Shown here: piece by piece, positions 9,101 to 17,237 of the stretch | How positions within the stretch are numbered: position 1 is the stretch's first letter | Layout of the letters: each line of letters starts with the position of its first letter | NCBI GenBank assembly: GCA_947446605.1 | Contig: CANFHJ010000016.1 | Coordinates: 1-35,503, forward strand | Length of the DNA stretch: 35,503 nucleotides | Direction of reading: 5' to 3' | DNA from: Bacteroidota bacterium | GTDB lineage: Bacteria > Bacteroidota > Bacteroidia > UKL13-3 | Translations under genes and position numbers: made by a program | Notes under the pieces: generated by a model | The model's database searches: none | Seen by the model: the letters and a program-made list of their open reading frames with translations, nothing else | What the model was told of the DNA's origin: nothing

Positions 9101-9273
9101 CCATTCCATTCAGTTACAATAATAATTTGCGTATTGGTAACATCTGGGAAGGCTTCAATAGGTGTATTGAGGTAAGACACAATACCTGCTACCACTAAAA
9201 GCAATACCATAAAAAAGGTAAAGAACCTATTTTTAAGGGAGAAGCCTACAATGTTTCTAATAAATTTATTCAT
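6178..9273 (-). CDS. czcA: Heavy-metal efflux RND transporter, CzcA type
   Basis: A 1031-residue inner-membrane RND pump of the heavy-metal efflux (HME) subfamily, which uses proton import to drive divalent cations out through a tripartite channel. It opens with an N-terminal helix, then NTPIEAFPDVTNTQI and AEEIERFVTIPIE, both typical of CzcA/CusA. It has two large periplasmic loops, and helices cluster at about 335-550 and 870-1025. The proton-relay signature in helix 4 is DFGIIIDGAVVMVE (residues 396-409). The DFG...DGA form is that of Zn/Co/Cd/Ni pumps rather than Cu/Ag pumps. After the signature the protein has VEG where many relatives have VEN. It is the last gene of a five-gene run; the gap to the adaptor gene is 26 bases. 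The metal is inferred, not shown. Confidence 0.93.
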   Translation of the reverse strand: MNKFIRNIVGFSLKNRFFTFFMVLLLVVAGIVSYLNTPIEAFPDVTNTQIIIVTEWNGRSAEEIERFVTIPIEVSMNSIQRKTNVRSITMFGLSVIKIIFEDDVEDFFARQQVNNQLRNVQLPDGVEPDVQPPYGPTGEIFRYVLRSPTKDTRELLTLQNWVIDRQLRSVAGVADVVAFGGREKIYEIRVNPNFLAKYELTPLDVYSAVNRSNVNVGGDVIEKNGQAYVVRGIGLLGKIEDIENIIVENIGGNPVLVKNLAEVVESDAPRVGQVGMNDKDDMVEGIVVMRKGENPSEVLERLKAKIADINDRVLPDDVKMETFYDRDNLMSFTTKTVMHNLLEGIILVTVIVFLFMADWRTTLIVSIIIPLSLLFAFFCLKLKGMSANLLSLGAIDFGIIIDGAVVMVEGIFVALDLKYHEKGKEKFNLLLKNGLIKKTGGELGKAVFFSKLIIITALVPIFAFQKVEGKMFSPLAYTLGFALLGALIFTLTLVPVLARILLNKDVHEKHNRIVEFIQKYVMIGFQWCYDHKRKTILISSLIIGTTLFSAKFLGTEFLPQLNEGALWVEAKMPMSMSLKETVKMVSVLRGKLRAFPEVNGVLSQTGRSNDGTDPSGFYYVQMQVNLKPKEDWDRKITLDGLIEEMDKSLKQLQGINYNYSQPIIDNVAEAVAGMNANNAVKIYGEDLEKLDEIANKVLAQISPVNGIKDAGILRNVGQPEMQIILNDQKMGMYGIAVADAQAVIEMAIGGKTANIKYEGERKFDIRIRYPEEFRRTEADLKHLMVPSLNGQKIPLSEIATIRTLTGPAFIYRDNNNRFIGVKFSVRERDLGSTIAEAQKNVTANIKLPKGYSITWTGEFENQVRATKRLSQVVPISLITIFIILFIMFGNVVDSALVLVNVPFAIIGGILALLITGTNFGISAGVGFIALFGICVQNGVILISVFRKNLHNDMPLDEAIKQGVKSRIRPVVMTALMAAIGLMPAAVSTGIGSETQKPLAIVIIGGLITATILILLVFPIYARIFYRKQHVA

Positions 9274-9299
9274 GGTTTTTTGTGCTAATACCTGTTGAA

Positions 9300-10424
9300 T
9301 TAATCGTTTAAAGCATCATAGATGAGCAAGCCGTTTTTAGAAATTACTTTCTCTCCTGCATTTAAACCTTTCTTAATAAAAGTTACATCAGCACTTTGCT
9401 GGTATACTTCCACTTCGCGGGTTTCAATTTCGGTTCGGCTCTTAAAAATCATTACATAGGTTTTACTCTTGTCAAAAATGATAGCTGTTGAAGGAATTTC
9501 AACCTTCTTGTAATTCTCAATATAATTGAGGTAAATACTTGCATTCATTTCAGGTTTTAGCAGGTACTGGTTATTAGGTAACTTAATCCTAATTTTCATG
9601 GTTTTGGTTTGTGGGTCAAGGATATTATAAACCTTGTCTACATGCCCATTAAATACGGTATCAGGGTAACTTAAGGTAATAATTTTGGCAGTCATTCCTT
9701 CACTCACTTTGGCAATATCTGTTTCGTAAACATTGGCATTAACCCATACATCGTTAATTTGTGCAATGGTAAAAATGTTATCGCTTTTGTCCGAACGCAA
9801 CAGCATGTCTGGGTTAATTTTCTTGTCGATAATAAATCCGCTAATAGGAGCTATAACGCGGTATTCTGCACTGTTTTCAATTCCGTAAATAGCAAATATT
9901 TGTTTTAATCGGTCAATATCTGCATTCACTTTTGTTACCTCATTTTTTGCAATAAGGACATCCTTTTCTGAGATGAGTTTGCTCGAAAATAATTCTTCTG
10001 CAACACGTTGGTTGTTCTGCGCAACGTGCAAATCGTTTTTGGCATCAATCATTTGTTTTTCAAAGTCTGCTACCTCGCCACTTCTAATAACGGCAAGTAT
10101 TTGACCCTTCTTTACAAAATCTCCTAGCTCTACATTTACCTTCATTACATTACCACCTACCAATGGAAAAATTTGCACCAATTTGTTTTCATCGGCAATA
10201 ACTTTTCCCACCATGGTTAATACAGATTGTACGGGTTTGTCTTCTGCAACAGAAAACCCCAGTCGGCTCATCATGGTGTCTGTAACTTCAAAGGCTTTTG
10301 TTGTATTTTTATCTTTGTTGTTGCTATTGCAAGCAAATAGGAATATACCTATTAAGGCTAAACCTATAAGGGCATTGCCTTTATTTGAAAAGTTCTTCAC
10401 CAATAACATAATTAAGTTCCTCAT
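9300..10424 (-). CDS. czcB: Periplasmic adaptor of metal efflux pump, CzcB type
   Basis: A 374-residue membrane-fusion (HlyD-like) protein that bridges the RND pump and the outer-membrane channel. It has a lipoprotein signal with lipobox LFAC (Cys about residue 32). A biotinyl-lipoyl half follows (VMKVNVELGDFVKKGQILAVI), then a coiled-coil hairpin (about 125-175), the second lipoyl half (EYRVIAPISGFI) and beta-barrel sequence (DVWVNANVYETDI). An alternative ATG lies at 10409 (MLLVKNF) and would still give a complete signal. Either start lies inside the 3' end of the preceding channel gene (overlap of 44 or 29 bases), so translation is probably coupled. It has no His-rich metal-binding extension. 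Confidence 0.9.
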   Translation of the reverse strand: MRNLIMLLVKNFSNKGNALIGLALIGIFLFACNSNNKDKNTTKAFEVTDTMMSRLGFSVAEDKPVQSVLTMVGKVIADENKLVQIFPLVGGNVMKVNVELGDFVKKGQILAVIRSGEVADFEKQMIDAKNDLHVAQNNQRVAEELFSSKLISEKDVLIAKNEVTKVNADIDRLKQIFAIYGIENSAEYRVIAPISGFIIDKKINPDMLLRSDKSDNIFTIAQINDVWVNANVYETDIAKVSEGMTAKIITLSYPDTVFNGHVDKVYNILDPQTKTMKIRIKLPNNQYLLKPEMNASIYLNYIENYKKVEIPSTAIIFDKSKTYVMIFKSRTEIETREVEVYQQSADVTFIKKGLNAGEKVISKNGLLIYDALND

Positions 10425-11670
10425 ATGCTTTAATTCTTTTTTCTGTCAATTTGTTTATTTGCATGATGCTTGCATTGTAGGATTCAAAAAAGTCTACAAA
10501 CTCTAGCATCGATATATTTCTTTTGTGAAAGTTGGTCACAAATCCATCATTAATTTCATCAAACTTTTCGCCAAAATCAGTATCTACTTTTTTGTATTCA
10601 AGGTCTATTTGAACCAATTTTAAATAGGTGCTTAAAACTTCATTTCCCACTTCATTGTTTTTGTTTTTATAGCGTGTACTCATGTAATCTTGGTTGGCTT
10701 TGGCCATTTTAATATTTCCTTGGTTTCTATTCCATACAGGTAAGTCAAGGCCAATGGTAATACCAGAATACTGACTGATATAACTACCTGCTTGGTCGTA
10801 TATACCCCCAATGCGCATATCTGGTATGGCAAGACGTTTCTGTAAAGCATAGTTTAATTCACTTTGCTTTACCATGCTTTGCGCCATTTTTAAATCAGGC
10901 CTGTTTTGAATTCCTTTTTGTAGCAATGAATCAACTTTTAATCCCAATAATTTGTATTTTTCTTGCTCATTAGGCGAAAATTTCAAATCCAAATAAGCAT
11001 TGGTTTGTAAGAGGGTTTTTAAATTCTTTTGTGCTTCCATTAAATCCGCAAAGAGTTCGGTTCGATCCGTATTAAGTTGGAAGTATACCGCCTTTAAGCG
11101 CAAAACTTCTTTCAATGGAATATTGCCTTTATTGCTTTGAAAAGAGAGGGCTTGAATTATGGTATCTAATAGGTTCAATTGCTCATCATATTTTTTGATG
11201 GTTAATTGATTGAAATAATAGGTTTGGAAGTTGTTTCTTAACTCAAATTTCAAAGTTCTTAGCAAATCATAAAATTCAAATTCGCCATAAATTTCATTCT
11301 CTTTTGCAATTTGAACTCTCTTATTTCTTTGTCCTGCAAGGTGAATGATTTGTTCAAGTGCAATAATTTTTTCTCCTGCTGGACCCGCATCAATAAATTT
11401 CTTTTTATTGGGATTATACAGGTTCCATTCTGTGTTCAAGGTGGGATTGTCAAATAGCCTGGCCTGTATGGTATTGGCTCGGTTCATGTCCATTTTATAT
11501 TTCTGGGCCAATAAATCAAGGTTTTTAGTGAGGAACAAACTGTCTGTTTCAACCATATTTAGTTTAAGCGTATCCTGCGCTAACAAACTAATTGGAAAAA
11601 AGAAAAAGAGCAATACTATTAAGTGTTTTTGGTAACTTAAAAATTCTAATTTTTTTTTGTGTGGAATCAT
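10381..11670 (-). CDS. czcC: Outer-membrane channel of metal efflux pump, TolC/CzcC type
   Basis: A 429-residue TolC-family outer-membrane efflux protein. It starts with a basic segment and a strong hydrophobic signal sequence ending near LLAQ (about residue 31). Long amphipathic helical stretches rich in Q, N, K and L then repeat in two halves, as expected for the periplasmic helical barrel (for example LRNNFQTYYFNQLTIKKYDEQ and RPDLKMAQSMVKQSELNYALQ). It forms the exit duct for the CzcA/CzcB pump encoded downstream. It follows the porin-like gene by 24 bases and its 3' end overlaps czcB. Confidence 0.88.
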   Translation of the reverse strand: MIPHKKKLEFLSYQKHLIVLLFFFFPISLLAQDTLKLNMVETDSLFLTKNLDLLAQKYKMDMNRANTIQARLFDNPTLNTEWNLYNPNKKKFIDAGPAGEKIIALEQIIHLAGQRNKRVQIAKENEIYGEFEFYDLLRTLKFELRNNFQTYYFNQLTIKKYDEQLNLLDTIIQALSFQSNKGNIPLKEVLRLKAVYFQLNTDRTELFADLMEAQKNLKTLLQTNAYLDLKFSPNEQEKYKLLGLKVDSLLQKGIQNRPDLKMAQSMVKQSELNYALQKRLAIPDMRIGGIYDQAGSYISQYSGITIGLDLPVWNRNQGNIKMAKANQDYMSTRYKNKNNEVGNEVLSTYLKLVQIDLEYKKVDTDFGEKFDEINDGFVTNFHKRNISMLEFVDFFESYNASIMQINKLTEKRIKAYEELNYVIGEELFK

Positions 11671-11694
11671 ACTTTTTGTTGATTCAATAGGTGA

Positions 11695-13032
11695 TTAGAT
11701 AGCAATCTGAAATTGTAAAATAATAGCATTTCTTCTGCCACTTTCTTTGGCATCTGAGGCATTAAAAATCGGTCGGTTTTGTAGGTCTAAACTAAGCTTG
11801 GCTCTTTGCTTGTCTATGTAGTAATTTAGTCCAATGTCAAAAACTTGCATTGGGCCGTTTAATCTTTCGTAATTGGCATGCATCAGCATCAAATAGGCTT
11901 GCAGCCTTCCCGCTTTCTCATCCATGAGCGTTGAGGGTAATAGGTATGCTCCCTGTAAATATACAACATCGCCTGTGCCGTATAGCGGAATACCGTTTCC
12001 GCCACCATTTATAATTAATAAGCTGTTTGGGTCTGCAGGATTCATCACACTGGCATTTCTGATGTAATTCTTGCCAAAGCCCATATGTGAAAGTGCGCCG
12101 TAAAAGCTTATAGCAGCGCCTTTTGAACCTGCAGGGGCATCGTAAAACACATCAACTGAATAATTCAATAAGTCTTCTTCAATGGTTGGTTTTGATCCAT
12201 TTATACTATCTGCACCTAAATGCCATAGGGCATTTTTTTGATATTGAACACCGGCTCCAAGCGTTAATACCTTTTTCTTACCTAAATAGGTTCCAGCCAT
12301 GTAAGGTGTTAGGTTCGACTCTTCGTCGAAAAACTGGTACATCAAATAGGCACTACTTTGCAGTTTGCTTGGTTTAAAAGAAAATTCCGAATTGCTGCTT
12401 ATTGGCTTATTGGCATAAGCCATATTGTATGCTGCTGCAGCCATGGGTTTTGAAATTACCACACGGTAATCCAACTTACCCAATTTGCCTTTACCATAAA
12501 TACTCAATTTACGTAAAAACTGGTCGGTAACATCATTGGTGCTTTGTTGGTAAAGTGGCGCATCATAGCCTAAAATACTTGCAATTGCAGGAGAAGAAAA
12601 CCTGCTAAAACCTGTCCACGCCGTAAGTCCCATACCCATTTGTAAAGTCCTATTTGTTAGTTGGTATTCTGCAACAACATCGTGAAAAAATATGCCCGGT
12701 TTTCTTGCGCTTAAATAATTAAAATTATTAATACCCACTTGGGTATAAACAAAAACCTTGTCGTGTATTTTCCCAAATATTTGTGCCCTTACGCGTCTAA
12801 GTCCTATGTCGAAAGTGTTTTTTTCTGGGTAAGTAAAAACGGTTGTGCCAGGATTGTTTTCATTGTACCGGCTCCAAACCTGAGCTGTAAAAGTTGTTTT
12901 TAAATAATGCGAACCATCTTCATTCAAAGAAATTTTCAATTCTTTGTCGTCTTTTTTTTGTGCATTACTTAAATTAGCAAAGCCCAGTAATTGAATAGTC
13001 AATAACTGGGCTATTAAAATGTTTTTATTCAT
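11695..13032 (-). CDS. Outer-membrane porin-like beta-barrel protein
   Basis: A 445-residue protein with a signal peptide (MNKNILIAQLLTIQLLGFANLSNAQ). The rest consists of alternating short aromatic/hydrophobic and polar stretches, such as YLKTTFTAQVWSRYNE, RRVRAQIFGKIHDKVFVYTQVG and KLSLDLQNRPIF, which is typical of an outer-membrane beta barrel. The early RR(V/A)R...G segment resembles phosphate-selective-porin-like (OprO/OprP type) proteins. The family assignment is a resemblance by eye. It lies 6 bases after the SulP gene and 24 bases before the channel gene, so all are probably on one transcript. An outer-membrane route for the anion taken up by SulP is the simplest reading. Confidence 0.7.
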   Translation of the reverse strand: MNKNILIAQLLTIQLLGFANLSNAQKKDDKELKISLNEDGSHYLKTTFTAQVWSRYNENNPGTTVFTYPEKNTFDIGLRRVRAQIFGKIHDKVFVYTQVGINNFNYLSARKPGIFFHDVVAEYQLTNRTLQMGMGLTAWTGFSRFSSPAIASILGYDAPLYQQSTNDVTDQFLRKLSIYGKGKLGKLDYRVVISKPMAAAAYNMAYANKPISSNSEFSFKPSKLQSSAYLMYQFFDEESNLTPYMAGTYLGKKKVLTLGAGVQYQKNALWHLGADSINGSKPTIEEDLLNYSVDVFYDAPAGSKGAAISFYGALSHMGFGKNYIRNASVMNPADPNSLLIINGGGNGIPLYGTGDVVYLQGAYLLPSTLMDEKAGRLQAYLMLMHANYERLNGPMQVFDIGLNYYIDKQRAKLSLDLQNRPIFNASDAKESGRRNAIILQFQIAI

Positions 13033-13038
13033 TTTAAC

Positions 13039-14676
13039 TTATTTTTTCTTAGCTGAATGTTTATGATCTGAAATAGCAATATGGTCGTCTAATCCAATAA
13101 TAGTAAATTCTCCTCCTTTTCTTTCGTAGGCCAATTCCAAATCGTGTAAATGCTCCATTACACTGTGGTCTACCAGCTTGGTAGTAGTAAAGTCTATGGT
13201 AATTTTCTTTCCATCAGGTAAGCTTTCTACATGTTTTTTCAAACTCATAAAATTACTAAAAATAGCCGAGTGTTCAACATCAATTACATAATGTTCTTCA
13301 TCAATGATCACCATAGTAAAAAATGGTTTAAATAAACTTTTCAAAGGAACGCCATTGATGGTATGGATAATTAATTTTACCAGAATACCTGCGAGAATAC
13401 CAATTAATAAATCTGTAGCTAAGGTGAAAACAATGGTAGAAACAAAAATAATAAGCTGCTCTTTTCCCACTTTAAGTGTTTTTGCAAATTCACCTGGAGA
13501 AGCCAATTTGTAACCTGTAACCATCAACATAGCTGCTAAAGCCGACAGTGGAATTTGGTGAATGATGTCTCCTAAAAATACCACAAAAAATAACAAGAAT
13601 CCTCCATGAAAGAAATTAGCCCAACGGGTTTTTGCGCCATTGTTTACATTGGCCGAACTCCTTACTACCTCTGCAATAATGGGTAATCCACCAAAGAAAC
13701 TTGAGAAGATATTGCCTGCACCTTTGGCAAACAATTCTTTGTTATAGTTTGACTCGCGTTTATAAGGATCCATTTTGTCAATTGCCTTTGCTGTAAGCAG
13801 CGATTCTAAACTTGCTACCAAACTATAAGTAACCATCATTTGAATACCAAAACCTGTCAATAAATAATCGAACCTGGGCATTACAATTCCTTCAAATACA
13901 TTGGTGGGAATATTTACCAAAAACTTAGGCCCCAAGGTGTATTCATGGCCATCCAAGAACAAATATTTATGCACTGTTTGTAGGTCAAAGAAATGCCCTA
14001 TTGGAATGGCAACCATTAATACCATCAATGGTGCGGGCAACATTTTAATGTATTTGTTTTTTACCCTAGGCAAAAACACCAAAATCAAAACGCTTATTAA
14101 GGCAATTAAGGCCACATCTGGATTCATGTGTAAAATGCTATGCGGTATTTCTGCAATCAGTTCAAGCATTTCCTTTCCTTCAGGTTTTACACCCATTGCG
14201 GTATGAAATTGTTTGGTAAAAATCATGATGCCAATTGCAGCAAGCATACCATGAACTACCGATGAAGGGAAGAAATTGCTTATAAAACCTGCTTTAACAA
14301 AGCCAAATAACAATTGTAAAATACCGCAACCAATACCAACTGCAAGTGTACATTGGTAAGCAAACATTTCTATTTGTTCTGGACTTAATCCAGCTGGAGC
14401 CATCTTTCTAAAGCCTTCCATGCTCATCAATACAATTACAGCTAATCCAGCGGCAGGACCATTAATGGTTAAATGAGAACCGCTTGCAAGCGATACAAAT
14501 AATCCGCCAACTATGCCCGCTATAATTCCGGCCATTGGAGGTACACCAGAGGCCATGGCAATACCAAGGCAAAGTGGTAATGCAATAAGTGAAATAATAA
14601 ATCCAGAAAGAAGGTCGTCTTTCCAGTGTTTTTTTAGGCCCGCTAAACCATCAGCAGGTATTTGAATATTGTTCAT
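13039..14676 (-). CDS. SulP-family anion transporter with STAS domain
   Basis: A 545-residue inner-membrane SulP (SLC26-type) transporter. The N-terminal region has the classic SulP segment LPLCLGIAMASGVPPMAGIIAGIVGG, followed by SGSHLTINGPAAGLAVIV, which lies at the substrate site. About 11-12 hydrophobic segments run to about residue 445. A cytoplasmic STAS domain follows (KKITIDFTTTKLVDHSVMEHL, about 490-540). Family members carry sulfate, bicarbonate or other anions, and the substrate cannot be read from the sequence. Bicarbonate is plausible because dabA/dabB lie 2.6 kb away and a similar small acidic protein gene precedes both units. It is the first gene of the five-gene run ending in czcA. 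Confidence 0.93.
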   Translation of the reverse strand: MNNIQIPADGLAGLKKHWKDDLLSGFIISLIALPLCLGIAMASGVPPMAGIIAGIVGGLFVSLASGSHLTINGPAAGLAVIVLMSMEGFRKMAPAGLSPEQIEMFAYQCTLAVGIGCGILQLLFGFVKAGFISNFFPSSVVHGMLAAIGIMIFTKQFHTAMGVKPEGKEMLELIAEIPHSILHMNPDVALIALISVLILVFLPRVKNKYIKMLPAPLMVLMVAIPIGHFFDLQTVHKYLFLDGHEYTLGPKFLVNIPTNVFEGIVMPRFDYLLTGFGIQMMVTYSLVASLESLLTAKAIDKMDPYKRESNYNKELFAKGAGNIFSSFFGGLPIIAEVVRSSANVNNGAKTRWANFFHGGFLLFFVVFLGDIIHQIPLSALAAMLMVTGYKLASPGEFAKTLKVGKEQLIIFVSTIVFTLATDLLIGILAGILVKLIIHTINGVPLKSLFKPFFTMVIIDEEHYVIDVEHSAIFSNFMSLKKHVESLPDGKKITIDFTTTKLVDHSVMEHLHDLELAYERKGGEFTIIGLDDHIAISDHKHSAKKK

Positions 14677-14763
14677 GAAATAAGTTTGTAAGAAAATTGT
14701 TTGCGAAAATATAGAATCCCGGTGTTTAGGTGTTACCGGTTTTGAACGAGTGGAAAACGCGTT

Positions 14764-15099
14764 CTAAATTCGAAATAGGCAGATGCTAATATGCAAGGCT
14801 GTCTTTTGATGTGTCTTTTCAACGGGGTTTGCAAAACCAATTAAATTTGAAGCATTTTGCTTCATTCCGTTTTCAAACAAATAGTGTAGAAAAGGTATTG
14901 CAAAAGATACCTGATGATTTTCTAATTCAGATTCATCTTCTTCTAATTCTGCTACCAATTCAAAATCGCCTTTGGAGGCGGCCTTAATTTGTGTATGAAC
15001 CGGTTTTGCTGTAGTATGAATAAAACAACTTGCACCCATCATTAGAATGCCAGTCATTAATAGCACAAGCAAAAGAATATGTTGAAACCGGTTATTCAT
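14764..15099 (-). CDS. Small acidic membrane or exported protein upstream of the SulP operon
   Basis: A 111-residue protein of unknown family. It has one N-terminal hydrophobic segment (LLLVLLMTGILMMGASC), either an anchor or an atypical lipoprotein signal. An acidic patch follows (ELVAELEEDESELENHQ), then a second mildly hydrophobic stretch (FAIPFLHYLFE) and a C-terminus ISICLFRI. Its layout, length and acidic EESEL/DESEL motif resemble those of the 118-residue protein at 16831, which sits in the same position before dabA. It is 87 bases upstream of the SulP gene and on the same strand, so it could be co-transcribed. Its role is unknown. Confidence 0.6.
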   Translation of the reverse strand: MNNRFQHILLLVLLMTGILMMGASCFIHTTAKPVHTQIKAASKGDFELVAELEEDESELENHQVSFAIPFLHYLFENGMKQNASNLIGFANPVEKTHQKTALHISICLFRI

Positions 15100-15193
15100 T
15101 TATTGCTGCAAATAACGCATTTTAAAATCGTTTTTGCATTAAAGCTTTGTTAAACTTTGGTACTAGTAGTCTTAAAATGGGATGAAAGAGTGC

Positions 15194-15226
15194 AAAAAAA
15201 ACACGCCCAAGGGCGTGTTTTTTTTT
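15194..15226 (-). terminator. Intrinsic terminator of lpd
   Basis: Arms ACACGCCC (15201-15208) and GGGCGTGT (15211-15218), flanked by an A tract on the left and a T tract on the right. On the minus strand the stem is followed by a long T run. It lies 14 bases beyond the lpd stop codon. The structure is symmetrical and could also stop plus-strand transcription. Confidence 0.85.
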
Positions 15227-15239
15227 GACAAACTAAATA

Positions 15240-16628
15240 TTATAAATGGATACACTCGCCATAAGCTTGCGCTGCGGCTTCCATTATAGCTTCACTCATG
15301 GTTGGATGTGGGTGAACAGATTTAATAATTTCCATACCAGTAGTTTCCAATTTTCTTGCTACTACTACTTCGGCAATCATTTCTGTAACATTGGCTCCTA
15401 CCAAATGGGCACCTAAAAACTCACCATATTTGGCATCAAAAATTAATTTCACAAAACCTTCTTTTACGCCGCCAGCACTTGCTTTTCCACTTGCTGAGAA
15501 GGGGAATTTACCAACCTTAATTTCATAGCCAGCTTCTTTAGCTGCTTTTTCTGTATAACCAACAGAAGCAACTTCTGGAGAGCAATACGTACAACCTGGA
15601 ATGTTATTATAGTTTAATGGTTCTGGATGGTGTCCAGCAATTTTCTCTACACAGATAATACCTTCTGCACTTGCAACGTGCGCCAAAGCAGGACCTTTAA
15701 CAATATCACCAATGGCATAAACACCTTTAATATTGGTAGTATAGAAATCATCTACCAATACTTTGCCTTTATCTGTTTTTACACCTAAAGTTTCTAGGCC
15801 TAAATTTTCTAAATTGGTTTGAATGCCAACTGCAGATAACACGATATCTGCTTCCAATTCTTTGATGCCTTCAGCTGTTTTAACTTTTATTTTACAGCCC
15901 GCACCGCTGGTATCAACACTTTCTACTGAAGCATTGGTCATAATATCAATACCAGATTTTTTAAATGATTTGGCTACTTCCTTGCTCACTTCTTCGTCTT
16001 CAATAGGAAGAATGTTTGGCATAAACTCAACGATGGTTACCTTGGTTCCCATGGCATTGTAGAAATAAGCAAACTCGCTACCAATGGCGCCACTTCCCAT
16101 TACCACCATACTTTTAGGTTGTTGTGGCAATACCATGGCGTCACGGTATCCTATAATTTTTTTACCATCTAATTTAATATTGGGCAATTCACGACTTCTT
16201 GCACCAGTAGCTAAAATAATATGTTTGGCGTCATGAATTACTTTTGCACCTGCGGCATCAGTTACTTCTACTTTGCCTACACTGGCTAATTTACCAGTAC
16301 CAATAATCACATCAATTTTATTTTTCTTCATTAAGAAAGCAATTCCTTTGCTCATTCCGCTGGCAACGTCTCTGCTTCTTTTTACAACTGCAGGGAAATC
16401 TTGTTTGCTTTCACCCACTTCAATACCATAATCTTTGGCGTGCTTAATATATTCAAAAACTTGCGCCGATTTTAGTAAGGCTTTGGTTGGAATACATCCC
16501 CAATTGAGGCAAACGCCTCCCAATTCCGACTTTTCAACTACTGCGGTTTTAAGGCCTAACTGACTTGCTCTAATGGCAGCAACATATCCGCCTGGACCGC
16601 TACCAATAACTATTACATCGTATTGCAT
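15240..16628 (-). CDS. lpdA: Dihydrolipoyl dehydrogenase (E3)
   Basis: A 462-residue flavoprotein disulfide reductase, the E3 subunit of pyruvate, 2-oxoglutarate and branched-chain keto-acid dehydrogenases and of the glycine cleavage system. It reoxidises dihydrolipoamide with NAD+. The FAD site is IGSGPGGYVAAIRA (8-21). The redox disulfide is in GGVCLNWGCIPTK (Cys40 and Cys45). The NAD fingerprint is GSGAIGSEFAYFYNAMG, and the second FAD motif is GVYAIGDIV. The catalytic His-Glu pair is in HPHPTMSE (His441, Glu446). It is a single gene with its own terminator. I do not see the E1 or E2 subunits in this window. Confidence 0.96.
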   Translation of the reverse strand: MQYDVIVIGSGPGGYVAAIRASQLGLKTAVVEKSELGGVCLNWGCIPTKALLKSAQVFEYIKHAKDYGIEVGESKQDFPAVVKRSRDVASGMSKGIAFLMKKNKIDVIIGTGKLASVGKVEVTDAAGAKVIHDAKHIILATGARSRELPNIKLDGKKIIGYRDAMVLPQQPKSMVVMGSGAIGSEFAYFYNAMGTKVTIVEFMPNILPIEDEEVSKEVAKSFKKSGIDIMTNASVESVDTSGAGCKIKVKTAEGIKELEADIVLSAVGIQTNLENLGLETLGVKTDKGKVLVDDFYTTNIKGVYAIGDIVKGPALAHVASAEGIICVEKIAGHHPEPLNYNNIPGCTYCSPEVASVGYTEKAAKEAGYEIKVGKFPFSASGKASAGGVKEGFVKLIFDAKYGEFLGAHLVGANVTEMIAEVVVARKLETTGMEIIKSVHPHPTMSEAIMEAAAQAYGECIHL

Positions 16629-16809
16629 GTGTTTCTTGTTATTTGATTAAAGGCGCAAAATAAGGCATAATTTTTTAGAAGGCTAATTTTTTTTACAAGG
16701 CTTTTACTTTCTTTGGCAAGTGCAGTATAAATAACTGTCTCGAGCGCTTTGTCATTTTCTTGTTTCAATTGTTTTTAGGCTCACCTATACTAAATCAGGG
16801 CTATTTCGT

Positions 16810-16817
16810 TACCTTTG
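16810..16817 (+). promoter_or_regulatory. Candidate -7 box for the small protein/dabAB unit
   Basis: TACCTTTG is a perfect match to the Bacteroidota -7 element TAnnTTTG, 13 bases before the ATG at 16831. There is no clear TTTG 17-19 bases upstream. If used, it gives a very short leader of roughly 8-10 bases. Confidence 0.45.
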
Positions 16818-16830
16818 TATTCCTTCAAAA

Positions 16831-17187
16831 ATGAACAAATTACAGCTTTCTGTTTTTACAATTACACTTCTGGCCTTGCTCAGCAGTGTGTTTTTGTTTG
16901 CTTTTGTAACAGATTCCCAAACCAATAGCAAGGCAACTGCCATTCATGCCAAAGATGGAAAAGAATTACTCTCGCAAGCTTATTATTTGGAAGAAAGTGA
17001 ATTGGATTTGGATGAAAAATACCAAGAGTATAAAAATGCTACTTTTCTTCTTTTGAGCTTAGGCTTTTCTTATTTATTTCTTTTAGCGGCAGATTTAAAA
17101 ACAAAAGGTTTAAATAGCATTTATGGAAAATTACCACTCGGATTAGCCTGTGATAAATTTCTTTCCATTCGTGTAATTCGCCTGTAG
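16831..17187 (+). CDS. Small acidic membrane protein upstream of dabA
   Basis: A 118-residue protein, family not recognised. It has an N-terminal hydrophobic helix (LSVFTITLLALLSSVFLFAFV), then a polar acidic region (HAKDGKELLSQAYYLEESELDLDEKYQEYKN, split here at EESELDLDEKYQ), then a second hydrophobic segment (ATFLLLSLGFSYLFLLAA) and a short basic tail ending FLSIRVIRL. The gene is 69 bases upstream of the chosen dabA start and the two are separated by two hairpins. It resembles the 111-residue protein at 14764-15099 in size, topology, the acidic motif and the tail (ISICLFRI). It may be an accessory of the inorganic-carbon uptake unit, but its function is unknown. Confidence 0.6.
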   Translation: MNKLQLSVFTITLLALLSSVFLFAFVTDSQTNSKATAIHAKDGKELLSQAYYLEESELDLDEKYQEYKNATFLLLSLGFSYLFLLAADLKTKGLNSIYGKLPLGLACDKFLSIRVIRL

Positions 17188-17188
17188 T

Positions 17189-17237
17189 ACAAGTTTTTCT
17201 TCAACTTGTTTTTGCCCATTTCTTTGGGCCATTTTTT
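17189..17237 (+). terminator. Two terminator-like hairpins in front of dabA (possible attenuator)
   Basis: The first hairpin has arms ACAAGTT (17189-17195) and AACTTGT (17203-17209), followed by four T (17210-17213). The second has arms GCCCA (17214-17218) and TGGGC (17225-17229), followed by CATTTTTTAA. Both have the hairpin-plus-T-run form of an intrinsic terminator. Because dabA starts 20 bases later with no other clear promoter, they may let only part of the transcripts through. Confidence 0.5.
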
